Source of the DNA: an uncultured Lachnospiraceae bacterium
Lineage (GTDB): Bacteria > Bacillota > Clostridia > Lachnospirales > Lachnospiraceae
Length of the DNA: 64,000 nt
Direction of reading: 5' to 3'
Assembly: GCA_947632515.1 (NCBI GenBank)
Contig: CANRPO010000009.1
Location: 33,027-97,026, forward strand
Shown here: positions 52,551 through 62,165 of the stretch, in pieces
How positions within the stretch are numbered: the stretch's first letter is position 1
Layout: each line of letters opens with the position of its first letter
Position numbers and translations under genes: made by a program
The notes under the pieces: generated by a model
What the model was told of the DNA's origin: nothing
The model's database searches: none
What the model saw: the letters and a program-made list of their open reading frames with translations, nothing else

Positions 52551-52624
52551 GTATTGTTTTGTATAAAGTCCGCCAAATGCGGCAACCCCTTTTCTATGCC
52601 CGGAGAGAATGGGAAAGAGGGAAA

Positions 52625-53512
52625 ATGGAATATAATCAATTTGTTGAAAAGATCGTGGAACTGTTGCAGGAGAGAATGGGAGAGCAGTACCGGGTCAGGG
52701 CGAAGGATGTGACGAAGAACAACGGCGTTGTACTTACGGGGGTCGTCATGATGCGGGATTCGGATACCGTGGCGCCGACGATCTATCTGGAGGAGCCGTA
52801 CAGGCAATTCTGCGGCGGTATGGAGATCGGTCTGATCGTGGAGGACGTGGTGGATCTTTACAAGGCGCAGATGTGCAATATCGATTGGGATGCAGAGTTT
52901 TTCAAGGATTTTGAGCGCGTCAGGGAGCGGATCTTCCACAAGCTGGTGAACTACGACAAAAACAGGGCGCTGCTGGAGGATGTGCCGCATTTTCCGTGGT
53001 GCGATCTGGCGCTGGTTTTCTACTATGCGGTGGAGGAGGAAGTGTTCGGCAAAGCGTCGATTCTGATCCATAACAGTCATCTCGCCATCTGGGAGAAGAC
53101 GGCTGATGAGCTGTACAGCGTTGCCGCGGCCAATATGAGACAGCGCATGCCGGAGCTGTTGATCCCGATGGCAGAGCTGGTGAGAGAGATGACGGGGATC
53201 GAGCTCGAGCGCGCGGATGAGGTGCAGATGTACGTGCTGACCAATCAGGCCAAACTCAACGGCGCGTCCGCCATGCTCTACTCCAGAAAGATCGGCGAGC
53301 TGGCGGACAGCCTGCGGTCGGATCTGCTGATCCTGCCAAGCTCCGTACACGAAGTGCTGCTTTTGCCGGACGACAGAGACGGGGAGTATGATTTTTACAG
53401 GCGGATGGTGGAGGAGGTCAATACGACGCAGGTGGAACCTGAGGAGGTTTTATCCGGCAATCTGTATCGCTACAGCAGAGAAAAAGCAAAAATTGAGGAA
53501 ATTTTAGGTTAA
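52625..53512 (+). CDS. DUF5688-family protein
   Basis: A 295-residue soluble protein (M-E-Y-N-Q-F-V-E-K-I) similar to a Lachnospiraceae family often annotated DUF5688. It contains L-P-S-S-V-H-E-V-L-L-L-P near residue 240 and ends in a helical tail. The function is unknown. ATG 52625 is preceded by GGAAAGAGGG; the open frame extends further upstream into the efp terminator. Confidence 0.75.
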   Translation: MEYNQFVEKIVELLQERMGEQYRVRAKDVTKNNGVVLTGVVMMRDSDTVAPTIYLEEPYRQFCGGMEIGLIVEDVVDLYKAQMCNIDWDAEFFKDFERVRERIFHKLVNYDKNRALLEDVPHFPWCDLALVFYYAVEEEVFGKASILIHNSHLAIWEKTADELYSVAAANMRQRMPELLIPMAELVREMTGIELERADEVQMYVLTNQAKLNGASAMLYSRKIGELADSLRSDLLILPSSVHEVLLLPDDRDGEYDFYRRMVEEVNTTQVEPEEVLSGNLYRYSREKAKIEEILG

Positions 53513-53525
53513 ATCACTACTTTAC

Positions 53526-53555
53526 TGGACAAATGGTGCCGGCTTATGGTATGAT
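53526..53555 (+). promoter_or_regulatory. Promoter for tRNA-Arg
   Basis: TGGACA (53526-53531) and TATGAT (53550-53555) with an 18-bp spacer and TGG before the -10. Confidence 0.55.
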
Positions 53556-53597
53556 AAGCGAGATGTAACAAAATTGTAATATTTTTTGGATAAGTCG

Positions 53598-53669
53598 GCA
53601 CCCGTAGTCTAATGGATAAAACGTAGGCCTCCGACGCCTTTGATGCAGGTTCGAGTCCTGTCGGGTGCA
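53598..53669 (+). tRNA. tRNA-Arg (anticodon CCG)
   Basis: A cloverleaf can be folded by eye: acceptor GCACCCG/CGGGTGC, anticodon loop CTCCGAC (anticodon CCG, reading CGG), T arm GCAGG-TTCGAGT-CCTGT and discriminator A. The CCA end is not encoded. Two stem mismatches are visible: C-A in the D stem (GTCT/AAAC) and T-T at the top of the anticodon stem (TAGGC/GCCTT). Confidence 0.9.
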
Positions 53670-53724
53670 CTGTGCAGCTTTAAGGGCTGCTTGGGATTTA
53701 GATATTTAGGAAGGTTGTTTTTGG

Positions 53725-55077
53725 ATGAACACATCAAATAATAATATACAGGATTTTATCAGGGCGAAACTGGAAATCCTGAAGAATTGGCTGTTTCGCC
53801 ATTCCAAGGTCATTATGCCGATCGTGCTGGTGATCTGCGTGGCGGTCACGGTCGCGATCGCGATCAACGCCAACACGAAAAAGGAGACTGAGGAGGGAAC
53901 GGTAGAGGCGACAGAAGATATTGACATAGCAAACATGGCAGTCTCCGTCCCGGAGGTGCCCATGGAGAAGGATGCGGTGCCGGAGATCAATGAGCTGGTA
54001 CACACATACTATCAGGCTATGGTGGACGGGGATACTGACACCATGAGCAAGCTGATGTACAAGCTGGACGAGACAGAGATCCTCCGGGCGCAGGAGACGA
54101 GCAAGTACATCGAATCCTATCCGACTCTGGAGGTCTACACGAAGACCGGGCCGAAAGAGAACACGTACATGGTGTATGTCTATACGGAAGTTAAGTTCTA
54201 TGATTATGAGAAACCGATCCCGGGATTGACCACCTACTATGTCTGCGCGGACGAAAACGGTGATTACTACTTCAATGTGGACGGAGAAGAGGAGGATGAC
54301 GTTCGCAACTATATCCGCGAGTTGAATCTCCAGGACGATTATGTGGATCTGAACAACAAGGTAGCGGCCGCTTACAACGATATGGTTGCGGAGGATGCCG
54401 ATCTGCGTGAGTTTATCATCGATCTGAAGGCTGAGATCGACAAGAACGTGGGCGAGACGCTGGCGCGCGCGGAGGGCAGCGACACTGCCGGTCAGGACGA
54501 ACAGTCGCCCGACGCTGAGGAATCGGGGGAGGAGGAAGAACAGGAGCAGGAGGAAGAGCAGCCTGCCACGGTAGTCACGAAGGTCAAGGCCACAGATGTG
54601 GTGAATATCCGTTCTTCGGACAGCGAGACAGCGGATAAGTTGGGAAAAGCTGCTATCGGCGACGAGTTTACGCTGCTGGAGGAGAGAGCCAACGGCTGGA
54701 GCATGGTCGATTACGGCGGGAAGAACGCCTTTATCAAGAGCGAATATCTGGAGCCTTCCGAGACGATGGAGGCAAACGCCGGGGAGACGCAGGAGCGGGA
54801 AGAGCCGGAGGAGCAGAACGCGCAGACGGCCGATAACAGTACGGTCAACAGCGATTCGACCAATCATGCGGTGAACAGCGACACTGCAGCGTCCGGCACG
54901 ACTGTGACGGTCAAAGAGAATGTCCGCGTCCGCGCTTCGGCGAGCGAGGAGGGTGAGAAACTGGGAACGGCTTATGTGGGCGAGAAATTGGAAGTCATTA
55001 TGAAACAGGCCGACGGCTGGACCAGAATTAAGTACAACGGCAGAACAGCCTATGTAAAATCTGACTATGTCGAGTAG
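53725..55077 (+). CDS. Membrane-anchored protein with two SH3 domains
   Basis: A 450-residue protein with a cytoplasmic N-terminus, one membrane helix (about 29-50), an extracellular NTF2-like region (about 85-215), an acidic linker, and two SH3b domains (about 285-345 and 390-448) with V-N-I-R-S-S and V-R-V-R-A-S signatures. SH3b domains usually bind peptidoglycan, so it is likely a cell wall protein. No enzyme domain is seen. It follows the tRNA gene. Confidence 0.8.
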   Translation: MNTSNNNIQDFIRAKLEILKNWLFRHSKVIMPIVLVICVAVTVAIAINANTKKETEEGTVEATEDIDIANMAVSVPEVPMEKDAVPEINELVHTYYQAMVDGDTDTMSKLMYKLDETEILRAQETSKYIESYPTLEVYTKTGPKENTYMVYVYTEVKFYDYEKPIPGLTTYYVCADENGDYYFNVDGEEEDDVRNYIRELNLQDDYVDLNNKVAAAYNDMVAEDADLREFIIDLKAEIDKNVGETLARAEGSDTAGQDEQSPDAEESGEEEEQEQEEEQPATVVTKVKATDVVNIRSSDSETADKLGKAAIGDEFTLLEERANGWSMVDYGGKNAFIKSEYLEPSETMEANAGETQEREEPEEQNAQTADNSTVNSDSTNHAVNSDTAASGTTVTVKENVRVRASASEEGEKLGTAYVGEKLEVIMKQADGWTRIKYNGRTAYVKSDYVE

Positions 55078-55226
55078 GACAGGCTTTTTCTGCGCCCCAC
55101 GGGTCGCATAATCTGTCCGCAGGCGGCGGGGTTGTGACTAAAGAGATAAATAATGGAAATGATAAAGAGTATGGGAGAGCCCCGTGCTCTTTATTTTTTG
55201 TGGTAATTATGAGGAAGGAGACGGCT

Positions 55227-55658
55227 ATGAAACATGACGATGCAAAAATTCTGCAGGAGGTGCAGCACAATGCCGCTCTTGGCATGACGGCGCTGGACGC
55301 GATCTTGGACAAGGCGGAGAACGGCGACTTCTCCCTGCAGCTTTCCCGACAGTCCCTGCGCTATTCCGAGATACACAATAAGGCTCTCGACAAGATCCTG
55401 CAGGAAGAGGGAGACGCGCGCCGTGAGAGCAGGATCGAGGAACTTCTTCTGCGGGGAGGCATACACGCCAGCACAGCGCTGAATGTCAGCAGAGGACATC
55501 TGGCGGAGATGGTCATACAAAACAGCAGTCGGGGCATTACAAACATGTGGAAAGCGATCAAACACAACGGGCTAGCCACGGATGAGGCGGTGGAGCTGGC
55601 GCAGGAATTGGTGGCTTTCGAGCAGGAAAATATTGAACGGATGAGGGAATATCTGTAA
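55227..55658 (+). CDS. Hypothetical helical protein, 143 residues
   Basis: A soluble, largely alpha-helical protein (M-K-H-D-D-A-K-I-L-Q-E-V) with no membrane segment. The start ATG 55227 has AAGGAG 8 bp upstream. I do not recognise a family with certainty. The central segment H-L-A-E-M-V-I-Q-N-S-S-R-G-I-T and the length suggest a four-helix bundle. It stands alone between the SH3 gene and gdhA. Confidence 0.65.
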   Translation: MKHDDAKILQEVQHNAALGMTALDAILDKAENGDFSLQLSRQSLRYSEIHNKALDKILQEEGDARRESRIEELLLRGGIHASTALNVSRGHLAEMVIQNSSRGITNMWKAIKHNGLATDEAVELAQELVAFEQENIERMREYL

Positions 55659-55753
55659 CAAATTGTATACATGTATTTTTGAATATATGTATCGTTGTAC
55701 AAAATGTATAAAAATTCTTTTAAAAATTTTATGCTTTAATGTGATAAATCGTC

Positions 55754-55782
55754 TTGTGGATTTTTTCGGCGCATACTATAAT
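55754..55782 (+). promoter_or_regulatory. gdhA promoter
   Basis: TTGTGG (55754-55759) and TATAAT (55777-55782) with a 17-bp spacer, 46 bp before the start. Confidence 0.7.
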
Positions 55783-55813
55783 GAAACGTAAGCATTTTAT
55801 CTATACAAACTAA

Positions 55814-57175
<1,362 letters not shown>

Positions 57176-57185
57176 AAAAGTGAGA

Positions 57186-57216
57186 GAACCCCGAAAGCAA
57201 CATGCTTTCGGGGTTC
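57186..57216 (+). terminator. Terminator after gdhA
   Basis: GAACCCCGAAAGC and GCTTTCGGGGTTC are perfect 13-bp arms around 5 nt. Confidence 0.92.
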
Positions 57217-57272
57217 CTTATTGTCTGAATTGTTTCTAAGGTTAAGATAAAAGCACTTAAAATGCAGTAGAA

Positions 57273-57316
57273 GGTTACAAATTGGCTACGGGTTGGTTAC
57301 AGGTGGGTTACAGGGC
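57273..57316. repeat. Four tandem 11-bp repeats, probable integrase arm sites
   Basis: Units GGTTACAAATT, GGCTACGGGTT, GGTTACAGGTG and GGTTACAGGGC follow each other without gaps. They lie 26 bp beyond the end of the integrase gene, where Tn916-type integrases have DR-2 arm sites. Confidence 0.75.
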
Positions 57317-57341
57317 GCGTATAGACGGATTATAGGGCAGA

Positions 57342-58454
57342 TTATGAGGTAAATTCTGTTGGCAGCATATTGACAGCCTCTAATAGCTGCTGCAGCGTCT
57401 TTTCAGTATACACGTCCATAGTCACGTCATGGGTGCCGCCCGTTTTGAAAGCCGTTCCGGATTTGTTTGCAAGCGCATGGCCCATTATGATCTTTTTACA
57501 TATTTCGTTCATGCCGACTTGATCGGCCAGGGCCGCGAAGGTGTATCTTGTGTCATGAGGCGCATGGTTCATCTGCATCCGGGACATCAGTGTGTTAAAA
57601 TTGGAGTTATGATATACGGCTCTCGTATAATGATTGCCGTATTTATTTGTTATCAAATACTCACGGTTCTGTTCAAGCCTGTATTTCACAAGTGGAATAA
57701 TGGCATCGTGCAGCGGTACTATTCGATCTTTGCCGGCCTCCGTTTTCATGCCGCCTATCATGTATTTTTCTTCCAAATGCACATTCTCAGACTTTATCTC
57801 CAGAAGTTCCCCTGGCCGCATTCCGGTATAGATATATATTAAGATGATGTCTACGTTGTTAATTGTCCATAAAGCGTCCCATAGAGCTGCAATTTCCGCG
57901 TCAGTAAACCGTGTATGTATAGGTGTGCCGTTAGGCGCTGCCTCAAAAATCAGGTGTTGGGTAATGTCTTTATCGACATATTCGTTCATAATGGCATACT
58001 GCCACATTCCGCGCACAATCGCCCGCATATTGCCTACTGTGGTCTTTGATTTGCTGTTTTGGGCCGTAATGCATTCCTGAAGCTCTGAGGCCCTTATAGA
58101 TATGATTTTTTTGGTATGGATGGGAGCGTACATTCCAAAGGCAATATTGTAATTCTTCCATGTGGACGCTGCGGGGTTGGTTTTTAATGATTTTCTGTAA
58201 GCACACCATTTATCATATAATTCTGCAAAAGTTGGTGTATCGGCATACTTTTGATGCTCTTTGACTACCGCACCGTTGTTATATTCTGCTAAAAAAGAAA
58301 GCGCAAGTTTCTGATCCGAAAAATATGCTATATATTTTCGCTTCTTTTTGGGTATACCGTCGGACATATCCATATATGTGATGCGGACAGCATATGGTTT
58401 TCTTCTGTTTCCGGGCAGCTTAACGATGTTCCCATAACCGTTTGGTAGTTTCAT
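57342..58454 (-). CDS. int: Tyrosine site-specific integrase
   Basis: A 370-residue integrase. The N-terminal arm-binding domain (about 1-60) is followed by a SAM-like core-binding domain (about 65-165) and the catalytic domain with G-M-R-P-G-E (first Arg), H-D-T-R-Y-T-F (His-x-x-Arg), the G-H-A block and the tyrosine in M-D-V-Y-T-E. All catalytic residues appear present. It points toward gdhA with the arm-type repeats beyond its end, so the left end of the element is close by. Confidence 0.94.
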   Translation of the reverse strand: MKLPNGYGNIVKLPGNRRKPYAVRITYMDMSDGIPKKKRKYIAYFSDQKLALSFLAEYNNGAVVKEHQKYADTPTFAELYDKWCAYRKSLKTNPAASTWKNYNIAFGMYAPIHTKKIISIRASELQECITAQNSKSKTTVGNMRAIVRGMWQYAIMNEYVDKDITQHLIFEAAPNGTPIHTRFTDAEIAALWDALWTINNVDIILIYIYTGMRPGELLEIKSENVHLEEKYMIGGMKTEAGKDRIVPLHDAIIPLVKYRLEQNREYLITNKYGNHYTRAVYHNSNFNTLMSRMQMNHAPHDTRYTFAALADQVGMNEICKKIIMGHALANKSGTAFKTGGTHDVTMDVYTEKTLQQLLEAVNMLPTEFTS

Positions 58455-58462
58455 TTTGTATA

Positions 58463-58492
58463 TTTACACCTCTACTTTCGATATGTTATAAT
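58463..58492 (+). promoter_or_regulatory. Promoter for the holin-like toxin
   Basis: TTTACA (58463-58468) and TATAAT (58487-58492) with an 18-bp spacer and TGT before the -10. Confidence 0.65.
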
Positions 58493-58583
58493 TTTGCACA
58501 TGGGAAACCAGAGAGCCAAAGGCGGCTTGCCCTCCATTTCGGAGGGACTTACCCTCCAGACGAAAGAAAGGAGGGCGTTACCA

Positions 58584-58682
58584 ATGATGATGATTGCATA
58601 TGCTGACCTTGTTCAGACCGGAATATTCATTATTGCTCTCGTAGGATTGTGTTATACAATCTTCACGGGAAAACGAAAATAG
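58584..58682 (+). CDS. Putative holin-like toxin, 32 residues (type I toxin)
   Basis: A tiny hydrophobic peptide (M-M-M-I-A-Y-A-D-L ending G-K-R-K) of the Hol-Tox family of type I toxins. AAGGAGGGCG precedes the start. The leader holds CCCTCC copies (58529 and 58553) that can pair with this site, as expected for a toxin mRNA kept inactive by structure. Confidence 0.75.
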   Translation: MMMIAYADLVQTGIFIIALVGLCYTIFTGKRK

Positions 58683-58772
58683 CCGCCACTACTGCTGATA
58701 GTGACGGCTGACCCAGTATAGGGTTTAAGCTACATTAAAAGGGTAGGCCGCTTCTCTGGCTTTCCCTTTTCT
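58683..58772 (-). ncRNA. Probable antisense RNA antitoxin region of the holin-like toxin
   Basis: The 3' region has a hairpin (GCCG...CGGC, 58682-58708) and a terminator-like AAAAGGG...CCCTTTT (58737-58772) that can act on both strands. This layout commonly accompanies Hol-Tox genes, where a convergent RNA overlaps the toxin mRNA end. The exact RNA ends cannot be read from the sequence. Confidence 0.45.
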
Positions 58773-58831
58773 ATATCTTAACACGTCACAAGGCGCATAT
58801 CAAGTTTTTTCTGGATAATATCGAAAAGGAA

Positions 58832-59221
58832 TTATTTTGCCTTTGCTGGGGGGAGAGTGGTATTCTCTCTTCTTTCTTCTAAGCGTTGTTCTCGCAGGAG
58901 TTTTCGCGCTTCTCCCATGAGAATTTCTTTCCCTTCTTCATTCATTGCCTCATAATATCCAATTAAACGCGTACAATCAGGAGAAAGCGGATTATAATTT
59001 TCGCGTGTATAGGATTTATTTTTTCGATCAGCAGAAAAAAGAATATCCATGCTAATATTAAAATAATCGGCTAAATCTATAAGTGTCATTAGTGTTGGAT
59101 TTCTTTTATTGACTTCCCAAAGTGCTACTGTACTTGGACTTACTTTTAGTATTTTCGCAAGTTCTTTTTGGCTTATATTGTTTTTCATGCGATATTTAGC
59201 TATTATATGCCCCATTTCCAT
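58832..59221 (-). CDS. XRE-family regulator, copy A
   Basis: A 129-residue repressor-type protein. The N-terminal helix-turn-helix (about 5-60) contains I-S-Q-K-E-L-A-K-I-L-K-V-S-P-S-T-V. The C-terminal half is helical and ends in L-E-E-R-R-E-N-T-T-L-P-P, identical with copy B. It is a probable control gene of the element. Confidence 0.88.
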   Translation of the reverse strand: MEMGHIIAKYRMKNNISQKELAKILKVSPSTVALWEVNKRNPTLMTLIDLADYFNISMDILFSADRKNKSYTRENYNPLSPDCTRLIGYYEAMNEEGKEILMGEARKLLREQRLEERRENTTLPPAKAK

Positions 59222-59238
59222 ATCTGATTGCCCCCTAT

Positions 59239-59330
59239 ATGAATAAAAAGAGCAGGAGAAAAATGAAGGTGTATCGGGAGAACTGGTACTGTACTTTCTT
59301 TATCATATAAATCGTCTGAAAGCTATACAA
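59239..59330 (+). pseudogene. Broken duplicate of the small gene at 60434
   Basis: The segment starts A-T-G then reads M-N-K-K-S-R-R-K-M-K-V-Y-R-E like the start of the 60434 gene (M-S-K-K-S-R-K-E-M-K-A-Y-R-E), then loses frame after an extra base or two. DNA similarity continues to about 59330. Confidence 0.7.
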
Positions 59331-59392
59331 TGATATGGTCTGCTTTCGTATGTATATCTCCAATTTTATGGATTAACGCTGGCGAAAAGGAA

Positions 59393-59782
59393 TTATTTTG
59401 CCTTTGCTGGGGGGAGAGTGGTATTCTCTCTTCTTTCTTCTAATCGTTGATTTTTTAACATTTTTTTTGCTTCACCAATTAAAATATATTGATTATCTTC
59501 ATTCAAAGCAGAAAATGTATCTAACAGTATCTTGGAATTACCATTTTGAGATATTGACTTATTATATTGTTCAGATTTCAACTCGCGATCTTTTTCAAAT
59601 AATACGTCTGTACTGATACCAAAAAAATCGGCCAGAGAAATTATTCCTTCAAATGAAGGAAGTCTTTTGTTTGTTTCCCACAATCCAATAACTCCCGGAC
59701 TAACATTTAAAGCAGCCGCAAGGGATCTTTGGCTAAGTTTCGCTTTAATTCGTAAATTTGCAATAGTATGGCCTACTTCCAT
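59393..59782 (-). CDS. XRE-family regulator, copy B
   Basis: A 129-residue paralogue of copy A with its own helix-turn-helix (L-S-Q-R-S-L-A-A-A-L-N-V-S-P-G-V-I). The last 19 residues equal those of copy A, and about 60 bp at the 3' ends (58825-58885 and 59387-59447) are nearly identical, much more alike than the rest. That points to a recent local duplication or gene conversion. It is divergent from the small HTH gene at 59928. Confidence 0.88.
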   Translation of the reverse strand: MEVGHTIANLRIKAKLSQRSLAAALNVSPGVIGLWETNKRLPSFEGIISLADFFGISTDVLFEKDRELKSEQYNKSISQNGNSKILLDTFSALNEDNQYILIGEAKKMLKNQRLEERRENTTLPPAKAK

Positions 59783-59927
59783 AAAATTCTTCCTCCCACC
59801 ATTTGTAGGTTAACATAATTGGAGAATGAATTACACAAAAAATGATTTTTGCTTTCAAAACATATTGACACGCTTACAAAAGTATGTAATAATGCTTACA
59901 TAAGAAAGCAAATAAGGGGGTGAGATG

Positions 59928-60137
59928 ATGAAAAAGACCAAAAAGGTTTCTTTATGCGTTTTGCGTAAATCTAAAGGATTATCCCAAAGGGATCTTGCTG
60001 CACAGATTATGCTTTCTCCAAGTACGATAGCACAGTATGAGTTGGGTGGAAGGAAGCCTACTTTAAAAAATGCTCTTTTAATAGCGCAATTTTTCAATAT
60101 TCCTGTTGATCGCATTTCTTTTGAAACTATGAAATAA
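59928..60137 (+). CDS. Small XRE-family DNA-binding protein
   Basis: A 69-residue single helix-turn-helix protein (L-S-Q-R-D-L-A-A-Q-I-M-L-S-P-S-T-I), the size of a Cro-like regulator. It is divergently oriented from copy B, forming a lysogeny-like switch. ATG 59928 and ATG 59925 are both possible after the GGGGGTG site. Confidence 0.85.
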   Translation: MKKTKKVSLCVLRKSKGLSQRDLAAQIMLSPSTIAQYELGGRKPTLKNALLIAQFFNIPVDRISFETMK

Positions 60138-60215
60138 TAGGGAAGCATAAATAATGATCTTGCGGAATTAAGAGTCTAAAAAGGTACGAAATGTATACAG
60201 AAAGGGGCGAGGAAA

Positions 60216-60437
60216 ATGAGTAAAAGTGATGTGGAAAGGGTTAAAACAAAACAAGCCGCCGAGGAATTAAATATTGGTATAGATTCGTTGCAATATTTAA
60301 TGCAGATGGAAAAACTTCCGATTGGATTTGCATACAAAAAACCTGGCTGTAAGAGATATTTTTATGTTATATACCGAGGGTTGTTGGATCAGTATAAGAA
60401 ACAACTTGCGGATGGCACCGCGAGGATAGGGATATGA
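60216..60437 (+). CDS. Small excisionase-like DNA-binding protein
   Basis: A 73-residue basic protein with a MerR/Xis-type winged-helix start (V-K-T-K-Q-A-A-E-E-L-N-I-G). It may be the excision factor for the tyrosine integrase or another regulator. AAAGGGG precedes the start, and the stop overlaps the next start. Confidence 0.6.
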   Translation: MSKSDVERVKTKQAAEELNIGIDSLQYLMQMEKLPIGFAYKKPGCKRYFYVIYRGLLDQYKKQLADGTARIGI

Positions 60438-60631
60438 GTAAAAAGAGCAGGAAAGAGATGAAGGCGTACCGGGAACTGGTACTGTATCTTCTTTATCATA
60501 TAAAATCGCCTGAAAGTTATAAAAGGATATTCCTTTTTGTTCAGGAAGAAGTTATGAAAGAACAGAAATGTAAAGGAGGCGATGCCGTATGTGGAATTAA
60601 AACAGCTTTCGCAAGGAATCCGCAGCTTTAA
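60434..60631 (+). CDS. Hypothetical protein, 65 residues
   Basis: A basic protein (M-S-K-K-S-R-K-E-M-K-A-Y-R-E-L-V) with one amphipathic or membrane-associated helix (about 14-35). It overlaps the previous gene by 4 bp. A decayed duplicate at 59239 supports that it is a real gene. The function is unknown. Its 3' end overlaps the convergent repressor gene by 35 bp. Confidence 0.55.
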   Translation: MSKKSRKEMKAYRELVLYLLYHIKSPESYKRIFLFVQEEVMKEQKCKGGDAVCGIKTAFARNPQL

Positions 60632-61037
60632 TAATTGCAGAGCGTTCCTTATCAGAAAGCGCAAGGTATTTTTGCAGGAATTCAATATCCTTTTGGGTAA
60701 GTGAATACGCTTTTTTTAAGGCAGAAATAGCATTTTCTTTGTCACGGGGATCATGAATGTTTGGCTGAAAAATGTTATCATCACCGCCAATACCATAAAT
60801 GAGCCAGTCAAGATTTATTTTAAGGGAAATGGCAATCTGCATGAGCGTATCGATGTTGAATTCTTTCTTCTGGTTTTCCAGAAGGGACAGATAAGCCTGG
60901 CTGATTTCAACCTTTTCTGCAAACTGACTCTGTGACATGTGCAGAATGTCTTGCCGCAGATGTATGATCCGCTTAGTAAGCTGCTGTAGATCTTCGGCGG
61001 ATAGAGTATTCAAAGGGTTTAAGGAGTGGTTTTTCAT
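60597..61037 (-). CDS. XRE-family regulator with extended C-terminus
   Basis: A 146-residue regulator (M-K-N-H-S-L-N-P-L) with a helix-turn-helix at about 25-80 (M-S-Q-S-Q-F-A-E-K-V-E-I-S) and a helical C-terminus (L-S-D-K-E-R-S-A-I-I-K-A). I start at ATG 61037, with AAAGGAT upstream; an in-frame ATG at 61082 lacks a site. It diverges from the parA gene across a 300-bp gap and may control it. Confidence 0.85.
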   Translation of the reverse strand: MKNHSLNPLNTLSAEDLQQLTKRIIHLRQDILHMSQSQFAEKVEISQAYLSLLENQKKEFNIDTLMQIAISLKINLDWLIYGIGGDDNIFQPNIHDPRDKENAISALKKAYSLTQKDIEFLQKYLALSDKERSAIIKAADSLRKLF

Positions 61038-61140
61038 ATGAATTATCCTTTTGGTCGAATAAAGTATATCACGAAATATCATGGCTCATATGTTAGGCCG
61101 CTTAGTCAGGTGTATCTGACAATATATATTAAAAAGGAAA

Positions 61141-61169
61141 AGGCTTTGCTCCTGCCGAGAACAAAGCCT
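61141..61169. other. Hairpin in the repressor-parA gap
   Basis: AGGCTTTG and CAAAGCCT are 8-bp arms. On the minus strand it runs into TTTTCCTTTTT, so it could end leftward transcripts. The rest of 61038-61334 contains short inverted repeats such as GTCAG/CTGAC at 61105, which could be centromere-like sites, but nothing certain. Confidence 0.4.
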
Positions 61170-61334
61170 AGTCAATGGAAAAGGACATTCTCGTAAGTTT
61201 CCCCGCTTACTTGAAACCGATCCGCAGATACGGAAGGTTATCATGAGTATGTATCCTTATCCGGTTCGTGTATAAAATTTTAATACTTGTTTTGGAAAAT
61301 GTCAAGATAATCTAGGGAAAATGGAGGAAGAATT

Positions 61335-62138
61335 ATGGGAAAAGTAATAGCCTGCGTCAATGAAAAAGGTGGTGTCGCTAAAACCACAACGATAAAGAAT
61401 TTATCGATTGGGGTAGCGATGAAAGGATATAAAGTTTTGGTTATTGATTTGGATCCGTCTGCGGGTTTAACACGAAGTTTAGATCTTTTGCCGCCAGGCG
61501 TAGAAGGATCAATATGCGGCGTCCTCAGATTTTGTATTGAATGCGAAGATATTCCTGAAGGATTTGGCATTGTTCATAATGTTGAAGGGATTGACGCTAT
61601 TACAAGCTCTAGGGAGTTGCATGATTATGAGTCTAAACTGGCCGCTGCATATCGCAGAGAAGATATGCTGAGACGTTATATCAGCACAATTAAAGATAAA
61701 TATGATTTTATCTTTCTGGATTGTCCTGCCGGGTTGGGAATTTTTGTTGACAATGCGCTGTTTGCTGCTGATGACATTATTATTCCAACAGAGGCTAACT
61801 TTCTTGATATAGAGGCAATGCAGAACTTATTTGCTAAAATCAATATGGTCAGGAAACAAAATGGAACGGGGTGCAAGCCGGCAGTAAGCGGAATTGTATT
61901 TACTTCGGTCAGGTTGAGTACCAGAAACAATCGGCTTTTAATGGAAAAGCTGCGGCAGGATTATAAGACGGCCAATATTTTTAAGGCTTATATACCGCTT
62001 AACAGTAAGATCCCGGAATCTGATCTTGCTAAAGAGAGTATTTTTGCATATGAAAAAAACTGTACTGCAGCATTGAATTATATGAACCTTGTTGATGAAT
62101 TTTTGGAAATGGAAACGGAAGAAGTTGTCACAGATTAA
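61335..62138 (+). CDS. parA: ParA-type partition ATPase (second element)
   Basis: A 267-residue ParA protein with the deviant Walker A K-G-G-V-A-K-T-T, the I-D-L-D-P-S-A-G motif and L-D-C-P-A-G-L. It is clearly diverged from the ParA at 18504, so the two elements brought separate partition systems. GGAGGAA precedes ATG 61335. parB follows 27 bp later. Confidence 0.94.
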   Translation: MGKVIACVNEKGGVAKTTTIKNLSIGVAMKGYKVLVIDLDPSAGLTRSLDLLPPGVEGSICGVLRFCIECEDIPEGFGIVHNVEGIDAITSSRELHDYESKLAAAYRREDMLRRYISTIKDKYDFIFLDCPAGLGIFVDNALFAADDIIIPTEANFLDIEAMQNLFAKINMVRKQNGTGCKPAVSGIVFTSVRLSTRNNRLLMEKLRQDYKTANIFKAYIPLNSKIPESDLAKESIFAYEKNCTAALNYMNLVDEFLEMETEEVVTD

Positions 62139-62165
62139 GCCGGGTATCGGCAGGGAGGGTTAGAT

